Positions 8,158-16,158 of a stretch of DNA of 32,886 bases are shown here, piece after piece. The notes under the pieces are model-generated. The model was not told where the DNA came from, searched no databases, and saw nothing but the letters and a program-made list of their open reading frames with translations. The position numbers were made by a program, and so were the translations under genes. Positions within the stretch are counted from its first letter, which is position 1; each line of letters starts with the position of its first letter. The DNA lies in NCBI GenBank assembly GCA_035529405.1, contig DATKWV010000218.1:1-32886 (forward strand), given 5' to 3'. The stretch is from DATKWV01 sp035529405. GTDB taxonomy: Bacteria; Planctomycetota; Phycisphaerae; Sedimentisphaerales; Anaerobacaceae.

Positions 8158-8382
8158 TTAAGCCCTTCCGATTGATTTCATGTATCTTTTGGACTTGCGA
8201 AGCCGCATTCTGGAAGCTTTTCTTTTTACCGCATCGTGGGGACGTCCGAGCTCTTTGGCCACCACAACAGTTGGTGTGTTCGGAAAAAGCCTGGCCAGAA
8301 GACCGGTTTCTGTCTTTGTCCACATGCCTTTGATAAGTTTCTTTCCGGCCTTTTTCTTTTTTCCTGCTTTCTTCTTTGCCAT
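8158..8382 (-). CDS. Small basic protein with a SANT/Myb-like helix-turn-helix
   Basis: A 74-residue, very basic protein. Residues 1-18 are almost entirely Lys, Ala and Gly. The rest (from about residue 20: GMWTKTETGLLARLFPN, then VAKELGRPHDAVKRKASRMRL) has the three-helix pattern of SANT/Myb or GcrA-like DNA-binding domains. This suggests a nucleoid-associated or regulatory DNA-binding protein; target unknown. The start at 8382 is supported by a GGGAG Shine-Dalgarno; an upstream in-frame ATG would add 33 unrelated residues. It has its own promoter (8453-8481) and converges on the hydrogenase operon. Confidence 0.75.
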   Translation of the reverse strand: MAKKKAGKKKKAGKKLIKGMWTKTETGLLARLFPNTPTVVVAKELGRPHDAVKRKASRMRLRKSKRYMKSIGRA

Positions 8383-8452
8383 CTTGTTCTCCCTTTCACT
8401 GAATAGCAGTAAAATTTGTCCCTCCGGACTCAATAACAAGTACCACAAGAAC

Positions 8453-8481
8453 AATTTACGGTCGGCGTTACACGGTGTCAA
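8453..8481 (-). promoter_or_regulatory. Sigma-70-type promoter for the small SANT-like gene
   Basis: Minus strand: TTGACA (8481-8476), 17-bp spacer, TAAATT (8458-8453). The start would be near 8446, leaving a leader of about 64 nt before the ATG at 8382. The perfect -35 box supports this gene being real. Confidence 0.7.
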
Positions 8482-8606
8482 GCTTTTTTGGTAAAATTAT
8501 AAAAGAAAATCTTATTTATGAGTTTAGGGTACAATGGTACCTGTGGGCCAGGGCTGGACGCCAGGGTACTTTACATTTGACTGTTTTTGACTATATTGGG
8601 AAGGTC

Positions 8607-10409
8607 ATGGCGGAAGCTGCGGACAATTCGGTGGGCATTGTAAAGACCGAAACGGTCCGGCTCGTTGAAGGCCACGGCGGCCTTGAGCTGGAATGCGGCA
8701 AGAGTCTGGATGTTGTTGACGTGGCCTATGAGACCTACGGCCGGCTCGACCGGGACGGTGATAACGCGGTCCTGATTTGTCACGCCCTCAGCGGTAACGC
8801 CCACGCCGCCGGTTACAACAGTGCCGGCGACACCAAGCCCGGCTGGTGGGACGCGCAGGTCGGGCCGGGCAAGCCAATCGATACAAACAGGTATTTTGTT
8901 ATCTGCTCGAATATTCTCGGCGGCTGCAGCGGCACTACAGGGCCATCCTCAATCAACCCGGCCACGCAAAGGCCGTACGGCCTGGATTTCCCGATTATAA
9001 CGATAGCCGACATGGTCAAAGTCCAGAAGCTGCTGGTGGACCGGCTGGGCGTAAAAAAGCTTCTGGCCGTAGTCGGCGGCTCAATGGGGGGTATGCAGGT
9101 ACTGCAGTGGGCGGTTCAGTACCCGGACATTGTCAGGGCCGCTATACCAATCGCCACAACCACCCGTCTGGGAGCACAGTCCCTTGCCTTTGACGCCGTA
9201 GGCAGAAACGCCATACTGGCAGATGCCGATTTCAATAACGGCCAATACAAAAATGACAAAGGCCCCGACAGAGGTCTAGCCATAGCGCGGATGATAGGCC
9301 ACATAACCTACCTGTCGGAACAGGGTATGCACGAGAAGTTCGGCAGGGAACTCAAGGCCGCCCAGGACTATCGTTACCAGTTCAATTCCGAATTCGCAGT
9401 GGAGACATACCTCGATTACCAGGGCCAGAGCTTCGTGGAAAGGTTCGACGCCAACAGCTACCTGTACATAACAAAGGCAATGGATTACTTTGACCTCGAG
9501 AAGAAGTACGGGTCCCTGGCGAAGGCCTTCGCCAATACCAGCTGCAGGTTTCTGGTAATGAGCTTTACAAGCGACTGGCTGTTTACGCCCGAGCAGTCCA
9601 AGGCCGTCGTCAATGCGCTTGTGGCCAACCGCAGGGACGTCAGCTACTGTAACATCCGGTCACCGTACGGCCACGATGCCTTCCTTTTGGAGCCGGAAAC
9701 GCTGGGCTTGTTTATTTCCAGCTTTTTACAAGCGACTCATAAGGGCGGGGCTGTAAAGTATGAACCCGTTACCGCACGCAAGGTTGAGAAGATACGCAGC
9801 TTCGAGCAGGCGAAACGCGCGCGTATGGACTATGAGCTTATCGAGCAATTGATAGAGCCCAACAGTACCGTCCTTGACATCGGCTGCGGCGACGGGGAGT
9901 TGCTGGCGCTGCTGGCGGCCGACAAAAATATCACCGGCGAGGGGATTGAGCTTGTGCAGGACCTGGTACTAAGCTGTGTGGCCCGGGGTCTGTCGGTGAT
10001 TCAGCACGACGTCGAGCAAGGCCTGGAAAATTACGCTGACAAAAGCTTCGATTACGTGATACTTTCACAAACCGTCCAGACAATCAGAAATCCGAAAAAA
10101 GTCCTCGGTGACCTGCTTAGAATCGGCGGCAAAGTAATCGTAAGCTTTCCCAACTTCGCCCACTGGCGCTGCAGGGTGCAGCTATTGCTGCGAGGCCAAG
10201 CGCCTGTAACCGGACATCTGCCATTTAGCTGGTATGATTCACCGAATATACACTTTTTGTCGTTGAAGGATTTTGAAGCTCTCTGCAGCAGTCTCGGCGC
10301 GAAAATAGAAAGGAAAATACCATTGGCCAAATCACGGCGCAGGGCTGTAAAATCAGCACCGAATTTGTTCGCCGAGCAGGTCATATACGTTACCAGCCAA
10401 AATCAATAG
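8607..10409 (+). CDS. metX-metW: Fused homoserine O-acyltransferase (MetX) and MetW methyltransferase-like protein
   Basis: A 600-residue two-domain protein. Residues 1 to about 385 are a MetX alpha/beta-hydrolase that acylates homoserine in methionine synthesis, with nucleophile Ser159 (GGSMGGMQ), Asp323 (SDWLF) and His356 (GHDAF). From about residue 400 comes MetW, with an S-adenosylmethionine-type motif VLDIGCGDGE (about 422-431). MetX and MetW are usually adjacent separate genes, and here one open frame joins them with no internal stop. The ATG at 8607 has GGGA 5 nt upstream and begins just before MetX homology; longer in-frame extension to 8475 looks untranslated. Acetyl versus succinyl specificity cannot be told. 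Confidence 0.93.
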   Translation: MAEAADNSVGIVKTETVRLVEGHGGLELECGKSLDVVDVAYETYGRLDRDGDNAVLICHALSGNAHAAGYNSAGDTKPGWWDAQVGPGKPIDTNRYFVICSNILGGCSGTTGPSSINPATQRPYGLDFPIITIADMVKVQKLLVDRLGVKKLLAVVGGSMGGMQVLQWAVQYPDIVRAAIPIATTTRLGAQSLAFDAVGRNAILADADFNNGQYKNDKGPDRGLAIARMIGHITYLSEQGMHEKFGRELKAAQDYRYQFNSEFAVETYLDYQGQSFVERFDANSYLYITKAMDYFDLEKKYGSLAKAFANTSCRFLVMSFTSDWLFTPEQSKAVVNALVANRRDVSYCNIRSPYGHDAFLLEPETLGLFISSFLQATHKGGAVKYEPVTARKVEKIRSFEQAKRARMDYELIEQLIEPNSTVLDIGCGDGELLALLAADKNITGEGIELVQDLVLSCVARGLSVIQHDVEQGLENYADKSFDYVILSQTVQTIRNPKKVLGDLLRIGGKVIVSFPNFAHWRCRVQLLLRGQAPVTGHLPFSWYDSPNIHFLSLKDFEALCSSLGAKIERKIPLAKSRRRAVKSAPNLFAEQVIYVTSQNQ

Positions 10410-10538
10410 ACAATTGCGGAATTATCGCTACCAGAACCGATAGGCCGTCAAAAAATAAAAGATTTATGTTGATTTCATATCAAAAGTAACGTGGTATTGG
10501 CAAAAGCCGTTGGGTATGGGTAAAAGAGGGTATGTACC

Positions 10539-10884
10539 GTGAACATCGACCAGATGTTAAAACACGCCAGGAAACATTGTTTCTTCATCGGGCTAAACGA
10601 CAGCGGCGCCGAATTGTGCCAGGCCAATACCGTATACGGCATCGCCGTTGTCCTGCTTTTATCCACAGGCGTTACCGCTGCGCTCGGCCAACTGCTGATG
10701 ACGCAGGGCTACAATTACGTCTCGGTCACCAACCGGCTCTCTGCTGGGCATGCTTACGCCTGTACTTAATTATGTGATTGGTGTAATGATTTTTCATGAG
10801 CTTATTTCGATACGTTCTGTAATCGGCTCTGTTGTCATTATTGCATCCTGTGTGGTTGTACTGCTGGCCAACGATAAATCGTAG
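10539..10884 (+). pseudogene. Decayed C-terminal fragment of an EamA/DMT-family transporter
   Basis: A GTG at 10539 opens a frame that from about 10645 reads VLLLSTGVTAALGQLLMTQG, typical of the second half of an EamA drug/metabolite transporter. It stops at 10769 only because of a frameshift: removing one A near 10731-10732 continues the family pattern as TGSLLGMLTPVLNYVIGV, then FHELISIRSVIGS and a final membrane helix to a TAG at 10882-10884. About two thirds of a normal transporter upstream is missing, so the gene is a truncated and frameshifted remnant. The frameshift could be an assembly error but the missing N-terminal part could not. 10410-10538 shows nothing recognisable. Confidence 0.75.
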
Positions 10885-10894
10885 CCTTTCAGCC

Positions 10895-10923
10895 TTGACC
10901 GGCAGGAAAGAGGATTATATATA
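10895..10923 (+). promoter_or_regulatory. Sigma-70-type promoter for the secreted glycosidase-like gene
   Basis: TTGACC (10895-10900), 17-bp spacer, TATATA (10918-10923). The transcription start would be near 10930, about 37 nt before the ATG at 10967, with GGAG at 10952-10955 as ribosome binding site. Confidence 0.65.
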
Positions 10924-10966
10924 TTGTGGTTCGGGATTATGAATTGGAATTGGAGAAACCTGCATT

Positions 10967-13174
10967 ATGCGTAATCCCACTTTCATTTGTGTGCTGTTCC
11001 TGGCACTATCAACCGCCGCCCGTGCAGAGACAGTTAAATTAGAAAACCGCCGGCTGACGGTCGAAGTTAATGATACCACCGGCCGATGGGTCCTGCTGGA
11101 CAAACGCTCAGCAGCCAAATGGCCTTCGGCGGGAACAGCCGCTGCGGGAACCGCTGCGTGGTTAGAGCCGAACTTTGTAAAAACCGAGATGGCCGACAAA
11201 AACACGCTGCGCCTGTATCAGCAAAACGGCACAACCGTGGTTTTTGCCCTCATCGAAGATGCCCTCGAAATCCGCTATCAAACCAAAGACGACAGTCCTG
11301 TTCGTGTGCTCGATGATGCGCTGGCGATTACCGATATTGAGGACGGCTATGTTATCGTGCCGTGCCGCGAGGGGCTGCTGATTCCAGCAGACGGCGGAAA
11401 GGCATTCAAGCAGGTCTTCGGCACATCCGATTACGAAGGTTGCCACATGAATATGCTCGGGCTTGTCAAGGGCGGCTCGGCGCTAATCGTCACCTGGGAT
11501 AACGCGTATGTTTTTCCAGAAGTGGAAAGCACCATACACACTGATAAACCATACCGCCAAAAGCTTACCGCTGCACTGGAACTGCGGCGCACGGCCAGGT
11601 CGCTGCGCCTGTTTCCGCTTGGTAAAGGCGATTATAATACCATAGCTGCCGCCTACAGACGCTATGCCGAAAAGCGCGGTTTGGCGGTGACATTGCGGCA
11701 GAAAATCCGCCGTAACCCGCATGTCGAGCTGATGGTCGGTGCCGCCAATGCCAAGCTCTGGACCTGCCTTGCGCGCCGTATGAACGAGGACAGCACTGAA
11801 GAGGAGTCGGTCAAAGTTCACTGGACGTTCGACGAAGCCGCCCAAATCGCCCAGCACCTCCGCGAAGATTTGGGAATCGAACGGTGCCTGTTTATCATAG
11901 GCGGCTGGACCCAAGGCGGCTATGACTGCCGCCATCCCGACAACCTGCCTGCTAATCCTGAGTGTGGTGGTAACCGGGCTTTGGCTGATGCCGTCGAACG
12001 CATACAGGCATTGGGCTACGTCGTATCCCTGCACGATAATGTCCAGGACATGTATCGTGATGCCAAAAGCTGGGATGCTGGATTTATCGAAAAAAAACCT
12101 GATGGCTCACTTGTCCGGGGCGGCCGATGGCTGGGTGGACGGGCATATATGGTCTGTGCGCCCAGGCAGTTGGAACTGGCAAAACGGCCCCAAAACCTCC
12201 CTGCCACTTATGAGCTGTTCCGGCCCTGGAGCTATTTCATCGACACCACATACGCCGTCGGGCCTCGTGAATGTTACGACCCGAACCATCCCATCGACCG
12301 AAACGATGATATCGCCTGGAAAATTCGCTTAAGCGATTACACCCGGGAACTATTCGGCATTTTCGGCAGTGAGTGCGGCCGCGAATGGGCCCTGCCTCAC
12401 AGCGACTTTTTTGAGGGACTTGTAGCTGTCCAAGGCCGTTATTATCACGGTCTCAAACCCCAGGAACTTGCAGCTACAGTCATTCCTTTCTTTGAGATGG
12501 TCTATCACGATTGCCAGATATGCTATGGCAAATACGGTTATCCCGCCGACGAGGCTGCGGAATATGTTGCACATCATGTTTTGTGTGCCCGCCCCCTGAA
12601 CTATCACTCTTTCCCGCACCAGCTATACTGGAAATCATCGACCAGGCAAACAAAGGCTAAAGAGGCCGAACAGGATTCCGACAGGTCGTGCTATGCCCGC
12701 AGTGACGAAGGCTGGGCTGAAGGTATGCATCCGGCTGATGTTTTTATAAAGAACACGCATGAAGTGCTCGGACCTGTCCACCGTACAACTGCCCACACTG
12801 TCCTGACAAACCTGGAATTTCTAACCAGGGACCTTACCGTCCGAAAGGCCACCTACGGATATGGGCAGGATGCGACGAAAATCATCGTCAATTTCGGCCC
12901 CGCACAAGCCCGGGTCACGTCCGCTCTGGGAGGTGATGTTATCCTGCCGTCCTGGGGTTTCGTGGTCGAAGGGCCGCGATTTGCCGCTTTTTATGCCAGT
13001 CGCTGGAACGGGCAGGACTATGACAAACCGGCCTTATTCACGCTTGGGCCAACCGACAACCTCAATCTCAAAGAATCCCGGCGCATACGGGTTTTTCATG
13101 CCTTTGGCCCGACTGCCATTCGCTGGAACAACAAGCTGTTCGAAGTGCAACGCGAACAGATCATACAACCGTAA
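10967..13174 (+). CDS. Secreted glycoside hydrolase-like protein (DUF5696-like TIM barrel)
   Basis: A 735-residue protein with a clear Sec signal peptide (hydrophobic residues 5-18, cleavage likely after ARA at about 20). The N-terminal 250 residues look like a beta-sandwich. A barrel-like region follows with blocks such as LHDNVQDMY, PWSYFIDTTYA and GSECGREWALPHSD. Their acidic residues (Asp of FIDTT, Glu of GSECGREW) are reasonable catalytic candidates by analogy with retaining alpha-glycosidase clans, but this is inference. The resemblance is to uncharacterised DUF5696-type glycosidase-like proteins seen in polysaccharide-degrading bacteria. No transporter or sulfatase lies beside it to suggest a substrate. 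Confidence 0.65.
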   Translation: MRNPTFICVLFLALSTAARAETVKLENRRLTVEVNDTTGRWVLLDKRSAAKWPSAGTAAAGTAAWLEPNFVKTEMADKNTLRLYQQNGTTVVFALIEDALEIRYQTKDDSPVRVLDDALAITDIEDGYVIVPCREGLLIPADGGKAFKQVFGTSDYEGCHMNMLGLVKGGSALIVTWDNAYVFPEVESTIHTDKPYRQKLTAALELRRTARSLRLFPLGKGDYNTIAAAYRRYAEKRGLAVTLRQKIRRNPHVELMVGAANAKLWTCLARRMNEDSTEEESVKVHWTFDEAAQIAQHLREDLGIERCLFIIGGWTQGGYDCRHPDNLPANPECGGNRALADAVERIQALGYVVSLHDNVQDMYRDAKSWDAGFIEKKPDGSLVRGGRWLGGRAYMVCAPRQLELAKRPQNLPATYELFRPWSYFIDTTYAVGPRECYDPNHPIDRNDDIAWKIRLSDYTRELFGIFGSECGREWALPHSDFFEGLVAVQGRYYHGLKPQELAATVIPFFEMVYHDCQICYGKYGYPADEAAEYVAHHVLCARPLNYHSFPHQLYWKSSTRQTKAKEAEQDSDRSCYARSDEGWAEGMHPADVFIKNTHEVLGPVHRTTAHTVLTNLEFLTRDLTVRKATYGYGQDATKIIVNFGPAQARVTSALGGDVILPSWGFVVEGPRFAAFYASRWNGQDYDKPALFTLGPTDNLNLKESRRIRVFHAFGPTAIRWNNKLFEVQREQIIQP

Positions 13175-13384
13175 TACCAGGCTCAAGTGCCGGAACATAA
13201 CCCAAAAAAGATATACCCGTCTCGAGGCCCACCAAAACCCTTTTGAAAAAAAACAGGCAGTTTTCGTCACCCGGCTTACACATTTTTATGCAAATTCAGA
13301 AAAAAATTGCCCGAACATTGAAAGTGCGTTAACCTGTTGATTTGAGCATTGAATTGAGCTTCTTAAACATCCAAGAGTTCATTT

Positions 13385-14770
13385 ATGCCCGACAAGCAAA
13401 AACAATTGGTTCAGCAGGTCTTTAAGCTGCTTGAAGCACGGGACAAAGCCGCCTTACAGAAACTGTTCAAAAAGCAGCGAACCAGCGACATCGCCGAAGT
13501 CGTTGAGCTTGTCGACACCGAGGAAAAAAGGGTTATCTTCGACGTGCTGGACAAACCTGTCGCAGCCGAAATCCTCGAAAAGGTTGAAGAGGCCACACGC
13601 GCCGAGCTTTTCGAGCTGCTGGCCGAGCACGAAATACACACCCTCATTTCCGAGCTTGACCTTGATGACGCCGCCGACCTGCTGGCCGAGCTGCCCGAAG
13701 AAATAAGACGAAAAGTCCTCAAAAGCATCGCCCCGCCGGATTCCGAAGAAATCAAAGAGCTGATGAGCTACTCCGAAGACTCCGCGGGCGGCATTATGGA
13801 CCCTGTTCTCATAAGCGTGCCGGCTGGCGCCACCGTAACCGAGGTCGTCAATAAAATCCGTGCCGCTGAAATAGAGGAGGACTTCTACAGTGTGTACGTT
13901 GTGGACGACACGGGCAAATTCCTCGGAGATGTGCGTATCAGGCTGCTGCTGACCTCGCCGGAAAACACAAGGCTCAACGACCTTATAGACCCCAACACTA
14001 TTTACGTCAACGTTGAGGACGACCAGGAGAAGGTCCGAAACATTTTCAGCAAAAACGACCTGATTGTGGTACCCGTTCTTGACGAAAACCACAACCTTAT
14101 AGGTCGAATCACCGCAGACCGTGTCATTGAAGTGGCAGAGGAAGAAGCTGTCGAAGACCTTTTCGCAATGGCCGGTACCAACCCGGATGAGCTCGAAAGC
14201 TTTTCGGCTTTTCGCGCAGCACGCATCAGAATGACATGGCTGTTACCCTGCCTTATAGGCACCGCGATTACAGCCGTGGTCCTGACATTTTTTAATAAAA
14301 AATTCACGCTGCAAAACCTGCCCTTGATTTACACTGGCGCGATTGCTTTTGTGCCTATGATTGCCGCCATAAGCGGCAACGCCGGGCTTCAGACTTCCGC
14401 TATAGTTGTCTCGGGACTGGCAACCGGACACTTAGCTGCGCTTAAACTGAGCCAGGTTGTCAGCAGGGAAGTTCGCATAGCAGTTCTTGTTGCTCTAAGC
14501 TGCGCCGTAACAGGAGGCAGCACCTGCGCAATTTTACTTAAAATGCACACTTCCGACGCCGCTATTGAAGCTGCAAGACTGGTCTTTGCGGTTGGTTCGG
14601 CCATGTTCGCTGCCATAATGGTCGCCACCACGCTGGGCTTATTCCTGCCTTTTCTTTTCCGCAGAATCGGTATTGACCCGGCAATAAGCTCGGGCCCGCT
14701 GGTGACAACCGCCAACGATTCCATAAGCGTTGCCATTTATATGACCTTGACACTGTTTCTGGCAAGCTGA
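13385..14770 (+). CDS. mgtE: Magnesium transporter MgtE
   Basis: A 461-residue Mg2+ channel of the inner membrane. The order is the family's: an acidic helical MgtE N-domain (about 1-130, including the LLAELPEE repeat), a CBS pair (about 138-250, starting GGIMDPVLISVP), then five membrane helices (about 275-461). Pore-region signatures GNAGLQTSAIVV and GPLVTTANDSIS are present. The cytosolic domains sense Mg2+ and gate the pore in studied homologues. I see no recognisable Mg2+ riboswitch in the 210 bp upstream (13175-13384), which otherwise shows nothing certain. Confidence 0.95.
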   Translation: MPDKQKQLVQQVFKLLEARDKAALQKLFKKQRTSDIAEVVELVDTEEKRVIFDVLDKPVAAEILEKVEEATRAELFELLAEHEIHTLISELDLDDAADLLAELPEEIRRKVLKSIAPPDSEEIKELMSYSEDSAGGIMDPVLISVPAGATVTEVVNKIRAAEIEEDFYSVYVVDDTGKFLGDVRIRLLLTSPENTRLNDLIDPNTIYVNVEDDQEKVRNIFSKNDLIVVPVLDENHNLIGRITADRVIEVAEEEAVEDLFAMAGTNPDELESFSAFRAARIRMTWLLPCLIGTAITAVVLTFFNKKFTLQNLPLIYTGAIAFVPMIAAISGNAGLQTSAIVVSGLATGHLAALKLSQVVSREVRIAVLVALSCAVTGGSTCAILLKMHTSDAAIEAARLVFAVGSAMFAAIMVATTLGLFLPFLFRRIGIDPAISSGPLVTTANDSISVAIYMTLTLFLAS

Positions 14771-14780
14771 TGACAAAATG

Positions 14781-14809
14781 TTGACAATTTCCTTTGGAAT
14801 CATTAAAAT
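14781..14809 (+). promoter_or_regulatory. Sigma-70-type promoter for pilT
   Basis: TTGACA (14781-14786), 17-bp spacer, TAAAAT (14804-14809). The start would be near 14816, with a leader of about 110 nt before the pilT ATG. Confidence 0.7.
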
Positions 14810-14927
14810 GGGTGAAAAGTCCGTCTTTTTGCAGAACGCCAATATCCCTTGGCCGCACGCGGCGGTAAGTCAACGGTATCAGGAGCGGTTTTTGTTATAA
14901 GCGTTAAACTCGATTCCAGCGGCATTT

Positions 14928-16055
14928 ATGAGTGACCAGGCAGGTGAACATTCAGATTCGGTCCAGGAGCCCCAGTTGCACAAGTTCTTCCGGGCTGCTG
15001 CGAAAACACACGCAAGCGACCTGCACCTTAAGGTCGGCCAGCCCCCGAAACTGCGTATTCAGGGCCAATTGAAGAACACCACCGGCGAACCGCTGACCAA
15101 AGAGAAAATCGAAGAGATGGTCTTCGAGATACTCACCGCCCAGCAGAAGGAGACTTTTCTTAAGGTCGGAACTTTCGACTTTGCGCATGAACTCAGCCAT
15201 GATGAAAGATTCAGGATAAACATATTTCGCCAGAGAGGTCTAATAAGTTTCGCCGCCAGGCGCGTGGAAGCCAACATCCCGCCGTTCGAGACCCTGAATC
15301 TGCCGCCCGCTCTCGAAAAAATTTCCGAAAGCAGGCACGGTCTTGTCCTTGTGGTCGGGCCTACCGGCTGCGGCAAAACAACCACCATTGCGGCAATGAT
15401 TGACTATATTAACCGTACCCGCTACTGCCACATAATAACCCTCGAAGACCCCATCGAGTACCTGTTCACCGACAAAAAAGCTATTGTCGCACAAAGGGAA
15501 ATCGGCATTGACGTTCACGACTTCGATGAGGCTCTCAAGTATCTGATGCGACACGACCCTGATGTTGTATTCGTGGGTGAAATGCGCGACGCCTCAACCG
15601 TCGCCGCAGCGATGAGGGCTTCTGAAACCGGACACCTCGTACTGGGAACTATGCACTCTGCAAACGCCGCACAGGCCGTTCAAAGGCTTCTGGACCTGTT
15701 TGCCAAAGACGAAAGGGACCTCGTAAGACAGACCTTAAGCCTGACCCTTAAGGCAATCATCAGTCAGATTCTCATTCCGAGTATAAAGGAAGGTGTCGAT
15801 AGAATACCGGCCGTCGAAATACTGATTAACAACCCCTCGGTAAAAAAACTGATTGCAGAAGGCCGCGAAACCGAGCTGCCCGATGTTATCAAAAGCAACA
15901 AACAGGATGGTATGCAGGACTTTACGGATAATCTCTGTGAACTTATTAAAAACGGCTCCGTAGAACCAAAGGAAGCCTACAAATACGCCCCCAACGTCGA
16001 CGAACTGAAAATGGCTCTCAAGGGAATCAGGTCCTCAACGAGAGGAATTTTATGA
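14928..16055 (+). CDS. pilT: Twitching motility retraction ATPase PilT
   Basis: A 375-residue hexameric ATPase that depolymerises type IV pili at the inner membrane. The N-terminal segment with ASDLHLKVGQPPKLRIQG is diagnostic. The ATPase motifs are intact: Walker A GPTGCGKTT (144-152, Lys150), the acidic box LEDPIEYLF, the Walker B region VFVGEMRD and the His box GHLVLGTMHSANA. The usual PilT C-terminal features are visible, including an RIPAVEIL block. It has its own promoter and a terminator after it (16099-16120). No pilin or other pilus genes are in the window. Contrast with the next gene, where the same motifs are lost. Confidence 0.95.
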   Translation: MSDQAGEHSDSVQEPQLHKFFRAAAKTHASDLHLKVGQPPKLRIQGQLKNTTGEPLTKEKIEEMVFEILTAQQKETFLKVGTFDFAHELSHDERFRINIFRQRGLISFAARRVEANIPPFETLNLPPALEKISESRHGLVLVVGPTGCGKTTTIAAMIDYINRTRYCHIITLEDPIEYLFTDKKAIVAQREIGIDVHDFDEALKYLMRHDPDVVFVGEMRDASTVAAAMRASETGHLVLGTMHSANAAQAVQRLLDLFAKDERDLVRQTLSLTLKAIISQILIPSIKEGVDRIPAVEILINNPSVKKLIAEGRETELPDVIKSNKQDGMQDFTDNLCELIKNGSVEPKEAYKYAPNVDELKMALKGIRSSTRGIL

Positions 16056-16098
16056 ATTTGGCAATTATGTACAGATGGTTTTGAATGTTGTTATAAAT

Positions 16099-16120
16099 TG
16101 CCTGTGACAGGCATTTTTTT
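16099..16120 (+). terminator. Intrinsic terminator after pilT
   Basis: A 6-bp stem TGCCTG/CAGGCA with a TGA loop (16099-16113) followed directly by seven T residues (16114-16120). It lies 43 bp after the pilT stop and 38 bp before the next start, so it should separate the two transcription units, at least partly. Confidence 0.75.
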
Positions 16121-16158
16121 GCCGTTTGAACTTTGTTGTTTCTTACGTGGAGTATTCT

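Noticed and set aside
13175..13384. Possible magnesium riboswitch upstream of mgtE
   Set aside because: No recognisable M-box helices or conserved loops could be read in the interval.
13454..14092. A 212-codon open frame on the minus strand
   Set aside because: Antisense to mgtE, reflecting its codon bias; no start signal or motif.
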